Shown: positions 18,277 to 26,372 of the stretch, piece after piece
Layout: every line of letters starts with the position of its first letter
Position numbering within the stretch: position 1 is the stretch's first letter
From: Hymenobacter sp. BT188
GTDB taxonomy: Bacteria > Bacteroidota > Bacteroidia > Cytophagales > Hymenobacteraceae
Assembly: GCF_014333585.1 (NCBI RefSeq)
Contig: NZ_JACSCW010000003.1
Span: 558,001 to 622,000, forward strand
Reading direction: 5' to 3'
Length of the DNA: 64,000 nucleotides
Position numbers and translations under genes: made by a program
Notes under the pieces: generated by a model
Seen by the model: only the letters and a program-made list of their open reading frames with translations
The model's database searches: none
Told to the model about the DNA's origin: nothing

Positions 18277-19182
18277 CTACAGTTTCATCCCCATCTTCTT
18301 GGCGATACTATTGAACATGTCGGGGTCGTAGCCATCGGCGCCGGGTGCGTTGAGCTGGGGCTCCTCCTCCAATTTAGGATACGGCACACCGGGAACACCG
18401 CCCTGAATTACCTCCAGCGGCTGACCATCCTCAGGGTGAGGACCATTCCAGATAATACCAGCCTTCATGTAATCCTCTGGGCTGAAGGTATAAAGCTTAA
18501 GGTGAAGCTTTTGCTGCTCCTCCAGCTTGCGGGCTTCGGGGAAGGCTTTGTTGCTTAGCTCGGGCACGGGTACCAATTTGGTTACTTCCACACCCGTCAG
18601 CTTTTCGAGGGCACGGGCGTAGGCCACTACGTGAACACCGCCGCGCACCAGCAAGTAGCCAATAACGGCGCGAGCTGTGGGGTCAGATACCATTTCATAG
18701 ACGCGCATTTTGTTCGCGCGGGCACCACACTCAAGGAAGAAATTGTGCAGCAAATCCAGCTTAAGGTTACCACTGCTGAATACGTTTTGGCCAGTCCAGA
18801 AGTTACCCATCGAATCGACTGGTAATGCTGCTTGTCCGCTGGCAATGAAGTGGTAGGTGTTACGAGCGTCGGTAGCGTCTTTGAGGGGCGCTGGCTCGGG
18901 GTCTGTGCCGCGCACGGTAGTACCAGTGAGCAGCAGATTGATAGCGTAGGATAGGGCCTCAATGTGGCTGTATTCTTCGGCAGCAATCGAGCAAGTCAGA
19001 TCGTAGAAGGGGCGAAGCCGGTCGCGGCCCCGAAAGTTGAACGACTGAAACGTGTAGTTCATGAGGGTCGACATCTCCCCAAATTTGCCCCCCAATAGCT
19101 CCTGCACAGCGGCGGCATCGTTGGGCGAAGGATTTTTGGGCTTGGGCAATTCGATAGCCAGCCGATCATAGCGTAAGATCAT
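18277..19182 (-). CDS. Manganese (non-haem) catalase
   Basis: This di-manganese catalase of 301 residues splits hydrogen peroxide. All five expected metal ligands can be placed: Glu36 (GEMSTLMNYTFQS), Glu70 and His73 (AAEEYSHIE), Glu151 (FLECGAR) and His184 (GGVHVVAY). They match the order and spacing of the known family. The C-terminal tail (GADGYDPDMFNSIAKKMGMKL) is also typical. It appears monocistronic, with its own terminator. A motif copy at 19081-19094 is translated as LLGGKFGE next to the first ligand. Confidence 0.94.
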   Translation of the reverse strand: MILRYDRLAIELPKPKNPSPNDAAAVQELLGGKFGEMSTLMNYTFQSFNFRGRDRLRPFYDLTCSIAAEEYSHIEALSYAINLLLTGTTVRGTDPEPAPLKDATDARNTYHFIASGQAALPVDSMGNFWTGQNVFSSGNLKLDLLHNFFLECGARANKMRVYEMVSDPTARAVIGYLLVRGGVHVVAYARALEKLTGVEVTKLVPVPELSNKAFPEARKLEEQQKLHLKLYTFSPEDYMKAGIIWNGPHPEDGQPLEVIQGGVPGVPYPKLEEEPQLNAPGADGYDPDMFNSIAKKMGMKL

Positions 19183-19501
19183 AGCGGTAGTGTGGTAAAG
19201 GATGAAATGAAGTGAAGGAATAGGTGCCTCACCTGGCTCAAACCCCAGTAAAGCCTACTAACCTTACGGTTCGGCCTGTCCTTAGTTCCTCATAATTAAT
19301 TGAAGCTCAACCATATAATTAGTTGATTGTTGGCGCTAACTATTTGATTATAACGGTTTCCAAGAAAGGTTAGGTCGTATTTTTAAATTCAGAAATACCA
19401 TCTTTCACTCATCAGAGCTTCAAAAAAACTTCCCCCAATAACTTACGTGAGCAAGCCATTGGGGAAGTTGAGAGACAACAAACGCAGCGTGGGGGGCTTT
19501 T
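19183..19501. other. Intergenic region, 319 bases
   Basis: The stretch holds the presumed upstream region of the catalase gene (A+T-rich, 19290-19420), a terminator at 19422-19469 and a single GGGGGGCTTTTTT copy at 19491-19503 that abuts the next gene's stop codon. No open frame or RNA gene was recognised. Confidence 0.5.
19422..19469 (-). terminator. Terminator of the S1/P1-like hydrolase gene
   Basis: AACTTCCCC and GGGGAAGTT pair around a loop of about 27 bases, and the minus strand continues with seven T. The long loop makes it weaker than others here. Confidence 0.55.
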
Positions 19502-20701
19502 TTACCAACCGTCGTCCGTTTTTTTGGCTTTAGCCTTTTGCTTCACATTACCCGCCTCCGTTTTTACTTTGGTCTTTACTTTTTCAGGAGCAGCGGGCGT
19601 GATGACTGGCTCTGAAGCTGGCACGACAGCAGAAGCAGGAGCAATAGCGGGCGCTGCCTCGGCAGGCGCTGCCGGCATCTGATCAGCTGAGTTTATTTCG
19701 TCGGCCTTTTCTACTACTTTTTCCTTCTGCAAGGCTAGCAGCATATTCTGTGGTACCAGCTCGTTCTTGTCCCAAAGCTTTAGCTCGGCAGCAAGCTTGG
19801 CTTTCTCTTCCTTGCCGGGCTTGCGGCTCATGAGGACGTTAAGGTCGGGCTTGCCGGCATCCTGCCAGGCGGTGAGCCACATAGAAGCCACGGCCGTCGG
19901 CGCTTGCTTGAGCCGATAGGCCACCATACCACCTACTTTATCGTGGTAAGCATCCGCGAAAGCATCGGAGTAGGAACGGCGCGTTTTGCCGTAGCGGTGC
20001 GAGAAAGTGTATTTGGTTTCGGGCGTGAAATTGCGGGTTACGGCCTCTTCCAAATCGAAAGTAGCCCCCAGAAAGCCATACGACTCCTGCACCACGGCCC
20101 AGATTGCCGCCTGCGGATCCTTAATGTATTTGGCGGGCTTGCTGTCCAGCTTGTACTTGGCAATGTGGCGCTCCGGCAGCTTCGACTCCCAGAGGCTGTG
20201 CATACCGGCCTGGCCGCTAAGCTGACCGTCGTAGTTCATAGTGGTATGCAGCGGCACGTGCGCATCCGAAATGTAGTGGCAAAGGTCGGCGGATAGGGCA
20301 ATGATTGCGGTAGTATCGCGCTGGCGAAATGCCTCGGTTAGCTTCTCTTTTACTTCCAATACCGTCCACGGCACCGTGCCGTATTTGCGCAGGGTGTCGG
20401 CAGTGTATCTGGCCGCCGCGTCATCCCAGGCTTTGGGCATGTCGCCAAACGGGTCGTCGCCGAAGTGGTCCATGTCGATAAAGTGGCGCGGGGCCTCGGC
20501 GGGGTCAGCCTCGCGCCGCTCATCCGCCGCAATCGACATTTTTACTATCTCATTCAGATGGCGAAAGTAAAATGCCTGCATAGAGCCCGGCAGGGCATAT
20601 ACGGCTACTTGGGCAATCGTTTTGTGGGCAAAGAAGCCCCAGCCATTGGATAGCACCGGCAACACCAGCACCAATGTAAGTGTGATAAAGAGTTTTTTCA
20701 T
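19502..20701 (-). CDS. S1/P1-nuclease-like or phospholipase C-like zinc hydrolase
   Basis: The 399-residue secreted protein belongs to the trinuclear zinc fold shared by S1/P1 nuclease and zinc-dependent phospholipase C. The signal peptide (MKKLFITLTLVLVLPVLSNG) would expose Trp21 as the mature N-terminus (WGFFAHKTIA), as in the family, where that residue binds zinc. Other ligands fit CHYISDAHVPLHTT (His142, Asp146, His148, His152), His168 and Glu172. A C-terminal tail of about 90 residues is rich in Ala/Pro and then Lys and is not part of the enzyme. The ATG at 20701 is chosen because upstream in-frame sequence runs into a palindromic repeat. Confidence 0.85.
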   Translation of the reverse strand: MKKLFITLTLVLVLPVLSNGWGFFAHKTIAQVAVYALPGSMQAFYFRHLNEIVKMSIAADERREADPAEAPRHFIDMDHFGDDPFGDMPKAWDDAAARYTADTLRKYGTVPWTVLEVKEKLTEAFRQRDTTAIIALSADLCHYISDAHVPLHTTMNYDGQLSGQAGMHSLWESKLPERHIAKYKLDSKPAKYIKDPQAAIWAVVQESYGFLGATFDLEEAVTRNFTPETKYTFSHRYGKTRRSYSDAFADAYHDKVGGMVAYRLKQAPTAVASMWLTAWQDAGKPDLNVLMSRKPGKEEKAKLAAELKLWDKNELVPQNMLLALQKEKVVEKADEINSADQMPAAPAEAAPAIAPASAVVPASEPVITPAAPEKVKTKVKTEAGNVKQKAKAKKTDDGW

Positions 20702-20790
20702 AACGGCAGTAGAAAGCCAAATAGAAGGATGCCGCGAAGTTCGGTATTTTTCGGAGGAGGTAGACGAAAAAACGGCTGGGTAAAAAAGAA

Positions 20791-20884
20791 CGTCATGCAG
20801 AGCAACGCGAAGCATCTCGTGGGCTGATGCTGGAGCACTAATTAGACGACCGCGAGCGAGATGCTTCGCTCCGCTCTGCATGAC
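20791..20884. repeat. REP-like inverted repeat
   Basis: The left arm (20793-20820, beginning GTCATGCAGAGC) and the right arm (20857-20884, ending GCTCTGCATGAC) are complementary at 25 of 28 positions, with about 36 bases between. It lies between divergent genes and is not flanked by a T run, so it is not a terminator. The GCATCTCG / CGAGATGC arms look like a REP or MITE-type dispersed repeat; I recall similar sequences in Hymenobacter but cannot check copy number here. Confidence 0.7.
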
Positions 20885-20930
20885 CGTCTTCCGCCTTTTG
20901 GTAACTTACCTCATTCAGCCTCTCCCGCCC

Positions 20931-21965
20931 ATGACTAATATCTCTAAGAAGAAAATTTACTACCCCATCGGTGAGCCGCTGCGGCGCTACCTGCATGAAT
21001 TCGACCGCGAAACCCGCTTGCCCGTCACCTACAAAGACCTGACACGCTTCAGCGGAGCTTATCCGCTGCTAGATCGTAATGGCCGCGATACGCTCTGGGA
21101 GACGGTTTTCTACGAGCCCTCGGCTTTGCAGGAACTGGCGGCGGGGCTCACGGAGGTATATGCGCTGCTGAAAACCGACGGTGACCTTTCCTTCAGCGAG
21201 CATCTGCTCACGGATAGAATCGACTACTGCCGGTTTGGCAACTCTAATCCGTTTCGGGTGCGCATCGTTAATCAGTTTAATGATAACTATGATTATTTCT
21301 ACGTGAAGCGTGCCGACGCCTCGCGGGTATACGGGCTGGAACTGGAGCATATTTTGTCGCCCAACAGCATCAACTACCTGGTCTGCGGCGACTCGCTGAT
21401 TGAAGAGCACATTGCCGGTATTCCGGGCGACGATTTTATTCGCGACCATTTGCAGCGGCCTCACCTCAATCAGGTGCGGATTGCGAAGGAGTTTGTCAAG
21501 TTTAATGAACGCTGCTTTGCTCGCTTGCTGGGCGATATGCGCGCTTACAACTACGTGATTGACGTGACGCCCGACTTTGAAGATGAACAGTACCGCGTCC
21601 GGGCCATCGACTTCGATCAGCAGAGCTATGAGGGCAAAAAGACCATGTATCTGCCGCAATTTTTCAAGGATAATCGGGCTGTGGTGCAGTTGTGCAGCAA
21701 GCTGCTCACCGGCGAAAGCATCCGGCAATACCAAACCGAAGAGCGCACGCTCATGGCGCGCCGGGCCCGCGCTGAGCGCTACCGTCTCAAAGACCTGATG
21801 GACTGCATGCGCACCGATGAGTTGTCAACGCCCGAAAAGACGACGATTTTGCAACAAGAGTTAAATCAACATCATCACACCACGCAGTTTAACCGCTGCC
21901 GCACCATGGGCGACATCGTGCGGCTGAATTTGCGGCTCATGCTGGGCCGTCCACGACCGGAATAG
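20931..21965 (+). CDS. Conserved hypothetical protein, possibly kinase-like
   Basis: The 344-residue soluble protein is not recognised with certainty. The C-terminal half contains RIAKEFVKFNERCFARLLGDMRAYNYVIDVTPDF...YRVRAIDFDQQSYEGKK, which resembles an Asn-containing loop followed by a DFD metal motif of kinase-like folds such as HipA. This is a resemblance only. The N-terminus (YYPIGEPLRRYLHEFDRETRLPVTYKDLTRF) is conserved-looking. The ATG at 20931 is used; the in-frame extension to 20880 starts inside the REP-like repeat. It ends before a perfect palindromic terminator and is convergent with the next gene. Confidence 0.65.
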   Translation: MTNISKKKIYYPIGEPLRRYLHEFDRETRLPVTYKDLTRFSGAYPLLDRNGRDTLWETVFYEPSALQELAAGLTEVYALLKTDGDLSFSEHLLTDRIDYCRFGNSNPFRVRIVNQFNDNYDYFYVKRADASRVYGLELEHILSPNSINYLVCGDSLIEEHIAGIPGDDFIRDHLQRPHLNQVRIAKEFVKFNERCFARLLGDMRAYNYVIDVTPDFEDEQYRVRAIDFDQQSYEGKKTMYLPQFFKDNRAVVQLCSKLLTGESIRQYQTEERTLMARRARAERYRLKDLMDCMRTDELSTPEKTTILQQELNQHHHTTQFNRCRTMGDIVRLNLRLMLGRPRPE

Positions 21966-21970
21966 AATCT

Positions 21971-22024
21971 CTTCCCATAAAAAAGCCCCCCAGAAACGTT
22001 TCTGGGGGGCTTTTTTATGGGAAG
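21971..22024. terminator. Perfect 26-base-arm palindromic terminator from inverted motif copies
   Basis: Arms 21971-21996 and 21999-22024 are exact complements with CG between them. The inner part is two inverted AAAAAAGCCCCCCAGA copies, and the complementarity extends beyond them through CTTCCCAT / ATGGGAAG. It lies between convergent genes and terminates both. Confidence 0.92.
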
Positions 22025-22035
22025 CTGGTAAATAC

Positions 22036-22716
22036 TTATTGCCCTAAGCCAATACTCATACCCAAAGAGATTTCTAAACCGCCGGGGCTAACCGCGTTAA
22101 CTAGATCGCGCATTTCCTGAGAGGGGCGGTAGCCGTTTGAGTACGTAACGGGGTCGCCGGTGAAGCGCACACCGTAGCCTAGCGTGCCAATAAGCCCCAC
22201 ACGGCCCGGCTGCCAACGAAACCCAGTGCGTAGATTAAGCACCCCGCTCGCCGACAAATTATAATACGCTTCTTCTTCGGAAGGTGTGCCTTCATTCAGT
22301 GCAATCCGCACGTCATCTATTTTTCCCGAACGAGATAAGTTGGCGCCGATATAAGGAGAAACAGCTTTGGCCGGGCTGAAGAAATGCCGCACGCCAACAC
22401 CAATTTTGCCCCCCACGCCCAAGCCAAGGCCTGCATTCACGTCCGTGCCCTCACCAACCATGTGCGCGTAGTAAAAACCGATGCCTCCATACGGCCCGCC
22501 CCAGCCCAAGTCGATGCCCAGGGAAGAAGTACGGTAACGGCTAAGCATGGGACCAGCAGCGGGCGCTGGCTGTCCGGCATAGATGGTAGACCGGGTAGCA
22601 GGAGCCATGGGTGAAGATGGCTGAGCCGGCGGCTGGGTATTCAATTGCGTTTGAGCTAGGGCAGGCACCCCGGCAGACAAGGCCAATAGCGTAGCTACGG
22701 TAGTAAAAATTTTCAT
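22036..22716 (-). CDS. Outer-membrane beta-barrel protein
   Basis: The 226-residue product has a signal peptide (MKIFTTVATLLALSAGVPALAQ), a Pro/Gln/Ala-rich linker (TQLNTQPPAQPSSPMAPATR) and then alternating hydrophobic strands (SSLGIDLGWGGPYGGIGFYYAHMVGEG, KIGVGVRHFFSPAKAVSPYIGANLS, VGLIGTLGYGVRF), ending in LEISLGMSIGLGQ. This is the layout of small outer-membrane barrels. The ATG at 22716 is chosen for the signal peptide. A motif copy at 22402-22415 is translated as VGGKIGVG. Function is unknown. Confidence 0.75.
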   Translation of the reverse strand: MKIFTTVATLLALSAGVPALAQTQLNTQPPAQPSSPMAPATRSTIYAGQPAPAAGPMLSRYRTSSLGIDLGWGGPYGGIGFYYAHMVGEGTDVNAGLGLGVGGKIGVGVRHFFSPAKAVSPYIGANLSRSGKIDDVRIALNEGTPSEEEAYYNLSASGVLNLRTGFRWQPGRVGLIGTLGYGVRFTGDPVTYSNGYRPSQEMRDLVNAVSPGGLEISLGMSIGLGQ

Positions 22717-22854
22717 GCGATAAAAAAGGTAGAGAATAGATTTAGTGCAAAAGAAAACCGAGGATGAAAGGGCTATAGTACGTGCTATAGTAGCTCGTAA
22801 TGGCCGATTCATTCTCGGTTTTCAGTGCCTAATTCGGTTAGGCAAGCTTCATGC

Positions 22855-24138
22855 CTATTCCTGCTTAAATACCATGCCCTGCTTCATGACAAAACGTACG
22901 CGCTGCATGGTGGTAATATCCTGTAGCGGGTCACCATCTACGGCTACAATGTCGGCGACCTTGCCAGTTTCGAGGGTGCCTAGCTGGTCGCTCTGGCCGA
23001 GCAGGTCGGCGGCGTAAACAGTAGCGGCGCGCAACGCTTCAATAGGCGGCATTCCAGCCTCCTCCATGTAAGCAAACTCCAGCCCGTTGGCCCCGTGGCG
23101 AAATACACCGGCATCGGTGCCAAAGGCAATCTTGACGCCCGCCTTGTATGCCCGCCCAAACGTGGCTTGCAGCTTCGGCCCGATGCTCTGGGCTTTTGGC
23201 GTCACCAAAGCCGGATAATAGCCCGCAATCTTGGCGGAATCAGCCACTGACTTGCCGGCCGTGATGGTGGGCACGTACCAGGTACCGTATTTCTTCATCA
23301 GCTTCATGGTTTCGTCGTCCATGAGGGTGCCGTGCTCGATGCTGTTTACGCCGGCCCGGATGGCGCGCTTCATACCTTCGGCACCGTGGGCGTGGCAGGC
23401 CACTTTCAGCCCCAGGTCGCGAGCCGTTTCTACGATGGCCTTGATTTCGGCTTCCGTCATCTGGGCGCTGCTGCCGTCTTTGGCTACGCTGAGCACGCCG
23501 CCGGTAGCAGTTATCTTAATGAGGTCGGCGCCGTTCTTATACTGCTGCCGCACCGCTTGCCGGCCTTCGTCGGGGCTGTTTACCACACCGTCGCTGGGGC
23601 CAGGGTTGCCCATCAAATCCTGGCGGTAGCCGTTGGTGGGGTCGGCGTGCCCGCCGGTGCCGGAGAGCGACTTGGCGGCCGTGAAGATGCGCGGCCCGAC
23701 CACCTGGCCGCGGTTGATGGAGTTGCGCAGCGCCACATTCACGCCCGAGCCGCCCAGGTCGCGGACGGTGGTGAAGCCTGCCATGAGGGTTTTGCGGGCA
23801 TACTCCAGCGATTCAAAAGCTACGTCGGCGGGGTTCTTGATGAACTCATCGAGCTGATTGGTCTTGCTTGTCTGGTGTTCCAGATGCACGTGCATATCCA
23901 GCAGGCCGGGCATCACGGTTTTATTCTTCAGATCAATTACCTTGTCAGTACCGTTGCCGGCCGCATATCCGTTTTGGACACCGGCCACGCGCCCTTTCTC
24001 GACTACGATAGTCATTTCGGGTTGAATGCGGCCGGTGCGCACGTCGAGCAGACGACCACACTGCACGTAGGTTTTTTGGGCGTGAGCAGAAGAGAGGCTT
24101 AACAAAAAGCCCCCCAGGAGCGCAGTAAAAAGACGCAT
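22855..24138 (-). CDS. Secreted amidohydrolase, imidazolonepropionase/prolidase-like
   Basis: The 427-residue metal-dependent hydrolase has a signal peptide (MRLFTALLGGFLLSLSSAHAQ). The amidohydrolase metal site is complete: HVH at 83-85 (LLDMHVHLE), a probable carboxylated Lys (IKITATGGVLS), His in CHAHG and EHGT, and Asp in FGTDAG. The C-terminal VADIVAVDGDPLQDI segment is typical of the family that includes imidazolonepropionases and Xaa-Pro dipeptidases. A periplasmic role in dipeptide or N-acyl amino acid breakdown is inferred. The LLGGF of its signal peptide is encoded by a motif copy at 24103-24117. Confidence 0.88.
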   Translation of the reverse strand: MRLFTALLGGFLLSLSSAHAQKTYVQCGRLLDVRTGRIQPEMTIVVEKGRVAGVQNGYAAGNGTDKVIDLKNKTVMPGLLDMHVHLEHQTSKTNQLDEFIKNPADVAFESLEYARKTLMAGFTTVRDLGGSGVNVALRNSINRGQVVGPRIFTAAKSLSGTGGHADPTNGYRQDLMGNPGPSDGVVNSPDEGRQAVRQQYKNGADLIKITATGGVLSVAKDGSSAQMTEAEIKAIVETARDLGLKVACHAHGAEGMKRAIRAGVNSIEHGTLMDDETMKLMKKYGTWYVPTITAGKSVADSAKIAGYYPALVTPKAQSIGPKLQATFGRAYKAGVKIAFGTDAGVFRHGANGLEFAYMEEAGMPPIEALRAATVYAADLLGQSDQLGTLETGKVADIVAVDGDPLQDITTMQRVRFVMKQGMVFKQE

Positions 24139-24288
24139 GAGATAGGGGTTTGGTGGTGGTAAGTGGGCTAATGCAGGCTTGCCAGATACACATCCGATTC
24201 CCGCACTATTTGCAAGGTGCAGCAGAAAACTCGTAACTCGCAACTCCTACAAGATAACCCGTTACTCCTACCTCAAAACCCGACCCTC

Positions 24289-24546
24289 ATGGCCACTACC
24301 GAAGAGTTTGAAGCTGCCGCCCAGCGTGCCCAACAACTGCCCACCAAGCCCTCCAACTTAGTATTGCTCCAGCTCTACGCCCTCTACAAACAAGCGACTG
24401 AAGGCGACGTATCCGGCGACCGTCCGGGCGGCTTCGACTTCAAGGCCATAGCCAAATACGACGCCTGGGCCGGCATCAGCGGCAAGTCGCAGGACGATGC
24501 CCGCAAGGAGTATGTGGATCTGGTGAATTTTCTGGCTGACGCATAA
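24289..24546 (+). CDS. Acyl-CoA-binding protein (ACBP)
   Basis: The 85-residue product matches the ACBP fold: EFEAAAQRAQQLPTKPSNLVLLQLYALYKQATEGDVSGDRPGGFDFKAIAKYDAWAGISGKSQDDARKEYVDLV. The LYALYKQAT helix and KYDAW...SGKSQDDARKEYV are hallmark segments that bind the CoA and acyl chain. It buffers and carries long-chain acyl-CoA. The ATG at 24289 matches the usual length; the upstream in-frame extension (24217) is not conserved-looking. ACBP is common in eukaryotes and patchy in bacteria. Confidence 0.9.
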   Translation: MATTEEFEAAAQRAQQLPTKPSNLVLLQLYALYKQATEGDVSGDRPGGFDFKAIAKYDAWAGISGKSQDDARKEYVDLVNFLADA

Positions 24547-24564
24547 ACTCTTGGCACTTATTCG

Positions 24565-24605
24565 CTAAAAAAGCCCCCCAGAATATTTCTGGGGGGCTTT
24601 TTTAG
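24565..24605. terminator. Bidirectional terminator from inverted motif copies
   Basis: CTAAAAAAGCCCCCCAGAA and its complement flank a short loop, near-perfect, between the convergent ACBP and CDGSH genes. Confidence 0.9.
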
Positions 24606-24623
24606 TATTCGAAAAAGGGAGCT

Positions 24624-24845
24624 CTATACTTTTGGAGCGGGCAGGTCGAAAGCAACGGCATCGTGCTCAAAGTGGCCTTTGTGCGAGCCGTCGCAGAAAG
24701 GTTTGTTGCTGGAAAGCCCACAGCGGCAGATGCTGATTCGTTCGCGGCCGCCGAGGCCATAGGTATTGCCTTGGGCATCAACGAGTTCGATGTCGCCCTC
24801 CACGCGGAGTGAGCCGTTGCTTAGTACAGTGAGTTTAGTGGCCAT
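24624..24845 (-). CDS. CDGSH iron-sulfur domain protein
   Basis: The 73-residue product carries one CDGSH [2Fe-2S] site with all ligands: Cys40, Cys42, Cys51 and His55 (CRCGLSSNKPFCDGSH). The N-terminal part forms a small beta domain (LTVLSNGSLRVEGDIELVDAQG). It has no membrane segment, so it is cytosolic. Bacterial members are thought to act in redox or iron-sulfur handling. It is convergent with the ACBP gene. Confidence 0.92.
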   Translation of the reverse strand: MATKLTVLSNGSLRVEGDIELVDAQGNTYGLGGRERISICRCGLSSNKPFCDGSHKGHFEHDAVAFDLPAPKV

Positions 24846-24949
24846 GTCTTGTTTGGTTGATGAGTTTTTTCTGGTGATGGGTATGCTATTGGGTGCCGCT
24901 AGCTCAACTAGCCATCCCCTATACGATTGAATACTGAAAACGGAAACGC

Positions 24950-25471
24950 TTACTTCAGCTCCTTGCGCATCACGTAGTCATTCATCCAGTAGGGCCCGAT
25001 AGGAACGTCCTCCTCGCGGTGCTGCTGGAAGCCCTGCCGCTCGTAGAAGCTAATAGCTGGGTTATAACGGTTTACGTTCAGCTCCAAAGCATGGCCACCG
25101 GCCACGCGAGCGGCTTCTTCTACGGCTAGCACGAGCTGCTGCCCCAGATGCTGGCCCTGGTGAGAAGGCAAGACGTAGATTTTGTGCAGCTTAAAGATAG
25201 CTTCTGCGGGCTCCGGCAACCGCGAAAAGGAAGCGTAGCCAGCTGGGTGTCCATCGGTGCGCAACAGCAAAAACACGTGCCCCTCAGTCGTCATCTGGCG
25301 TTCCAGCGAAGCCGGCGTATAAATGACGCGGTACATGTAATCAATCTGCTCCTTCGAAATAATGAAGCGGTAAGTGGGCTCCCAGGTGGCTTCGGCCAAC
25401 TGAATAATAGTCGGAATATCAGCCAAGGTGGCCGGCTGAATGCTGACGGAAGCGGTATCGGTGGCGGGCAT
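24950..25471 (-). CDS. GNAT-family N-acetyltransferase
   Basis: The 173-residue product has the GNAT pattern: VSIQPATLADIPTIIQLAEATW at the start, then AIFKLHKIYVLPSHQGQHLGQQLVLAVEEAA, which contains the acetyl-CoA pyrophosphate loop (Q-x-x-G-x-x-L), and LELNVNRYNPAISFYERQGF. The acceptor substrate is unknown. The ATG at 25471 is preferred over the TTG at 25480. It stands alone between the CDGSH gene and a divergent gene. Confidence 0.88.
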   Translation of the reverse strand: MPATDTASVSIQPATLADIPTIIQLAEATWEPTYRFIISKEQIDYMYRVIYTPASLERQMTTEGHVFLLLRTDGHPAGYASFSRLPEPAEAIFKLHKIYVLPSHQGQHLGQQLVLAVEEAARVAGGHALELNVNRYNPAISFYERQGFQQHREEDVPIGPYWMNDYVMRKELK

Positions 25472-25609
25472 AAGCTGCAAAAACGCAAATTTTAGGATAA
25501 CAAACGTGCATTCTTGCTAGTAGGAGGCATTTTGGGACGGAAATTGTATTGTGCCAGCAATAAATTGCCCCCTGGCGGGCGTTTTTAGGCCACTCTCTAC
25601 TTACTCACC

Positions 25610-26269
25610 ATGAAAAATATTTTGCTTTCCACCCTCTTCGGAGCTGCTAGTGTAATACTTGTTCCGCTAACTGCCACCGCCCAACAGACGCAAGAGCCTG
25701 TTTCCTCCACCAAGCCAGTTTCTGCTGTGGAGCGCGACCTGCGCCGTTTCAGTGATTGGGTAAATGAGAAAGTGACCCGTGCTGAAGAAGGAGCCCGCCG
25801 TGAGTGGCCCAGCGTAATGGCCGACTATGACCGCCAAAGCGCCCGCCTCGACCGCGCCACCGATAGCTTGTCGGTGCAGTCGCGCCGCGAATATGCCGCT
25901 CAGAAACAGCGCTATCAGACGTGGGCCGCTGAGCAGCAGCGCCTCGATAGCGCTGCCCGCCAACCCGAGACAGTTGCTCAGGTTCAGAGCCGCCTGCTGG
26001 GAGAAAACGTTAACATCAACCGGGCCCGAGCCACTGAGTTGCCTGAGTTGTACGCTCGTTTGTTAGAAACCACTCGCGAGCAGCGCCGCCGCTGGACGGC
26101 CGCCGAATGGAGCCAAGCCTCCGCTGTATTGTCTCGCCTCAATGCGCGCTATGAGGAAGTGCGCACCCAGTTGCCCACCAAAGACCGCCTAGACGTGCGG
26201 TCGTGGCAAGCTGAATTTCGGACTTTGGAAAAAGCCCGCGACGTAAAAGAAATCATCGATAACCGCTAA
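25610..26269 (+). CDS. Secreted helical protein of unknown function
   Basis: The 219-residue product has a signal peptide (MKNILLSTLFGAASVILVPLTATAQ). The rest is predicted helical and rich in Arg, Glu and Gln (VERDLRRFSDWVNEKVTRAEEGARREWPSVMADYDRQSARLDRATDSL), so probably a periplasmic coiled coil or helical bundle. A short-C version of the iterated motif (ATTGCCCCCTG, 25563-25573) lies upstream. No family is recognised with confidence. Confidence 0.65.
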   Translation: MKNILLSTLFGAASVILVPLTATAQQTQEPVSSTKPVSAVERDLRRFSDWVNEKVTRAEEGARREWPSVMADYDRQSARLDRATDSLSVQSRREYAAQKQRYQTWAAEQQRLDSAARQPETVAQVQSRLLGENVNINRARATELPELYARLLETTREQRRRWTAAEWSQASAVLSRLNARYEEVRTQLPTKDRLDVRSWQAEFRTLEKARDVKEIIDNR

Positions 26270-26334
26270 GCTGCTATTTGAGCAAGTTGAGGCGGTTCGG
26301 GGGAGATTATAGATGGGCTTCGGTGTTGATGCGC

Positions 26335-26342
26335 TACTTTTG
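26335..26342 (+). promoter_or_regulatory. Probable -7 element (TACTTTTG) of the deoxynucleoside kinase gene
   Basis: TACTTTTG fits the Bacteroidota -7 consensus TAnnTTTG and lies 31 bases before the ATG. No clear TTG -33 element was seen at the expected distance. Confidence 0.35.
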
Positions 26343-26372
26343 CGCCTCACATTTTAGCTGCCCACCTCGCTC

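Noticed and set aside
20880-20930. Upstream start at 20880 for the hypothetical gene
   Set aside because: That start lies inside the REP-like inverted repeat, and the added residues are not protein-like; the ATG at 20931 is better.
21069-21734. Minus-strand open frame of 221 codons
   Set aside because: It is antisense to the conserved gene at 20931-21965 and starts in a way unrelated to any promoter or leader; treated as shadow.
23332-24102. Plus-strand open frame of 256 codons
   Set aside because: It is antisense to the amidohydrolase, whose catalytic residues are complete.
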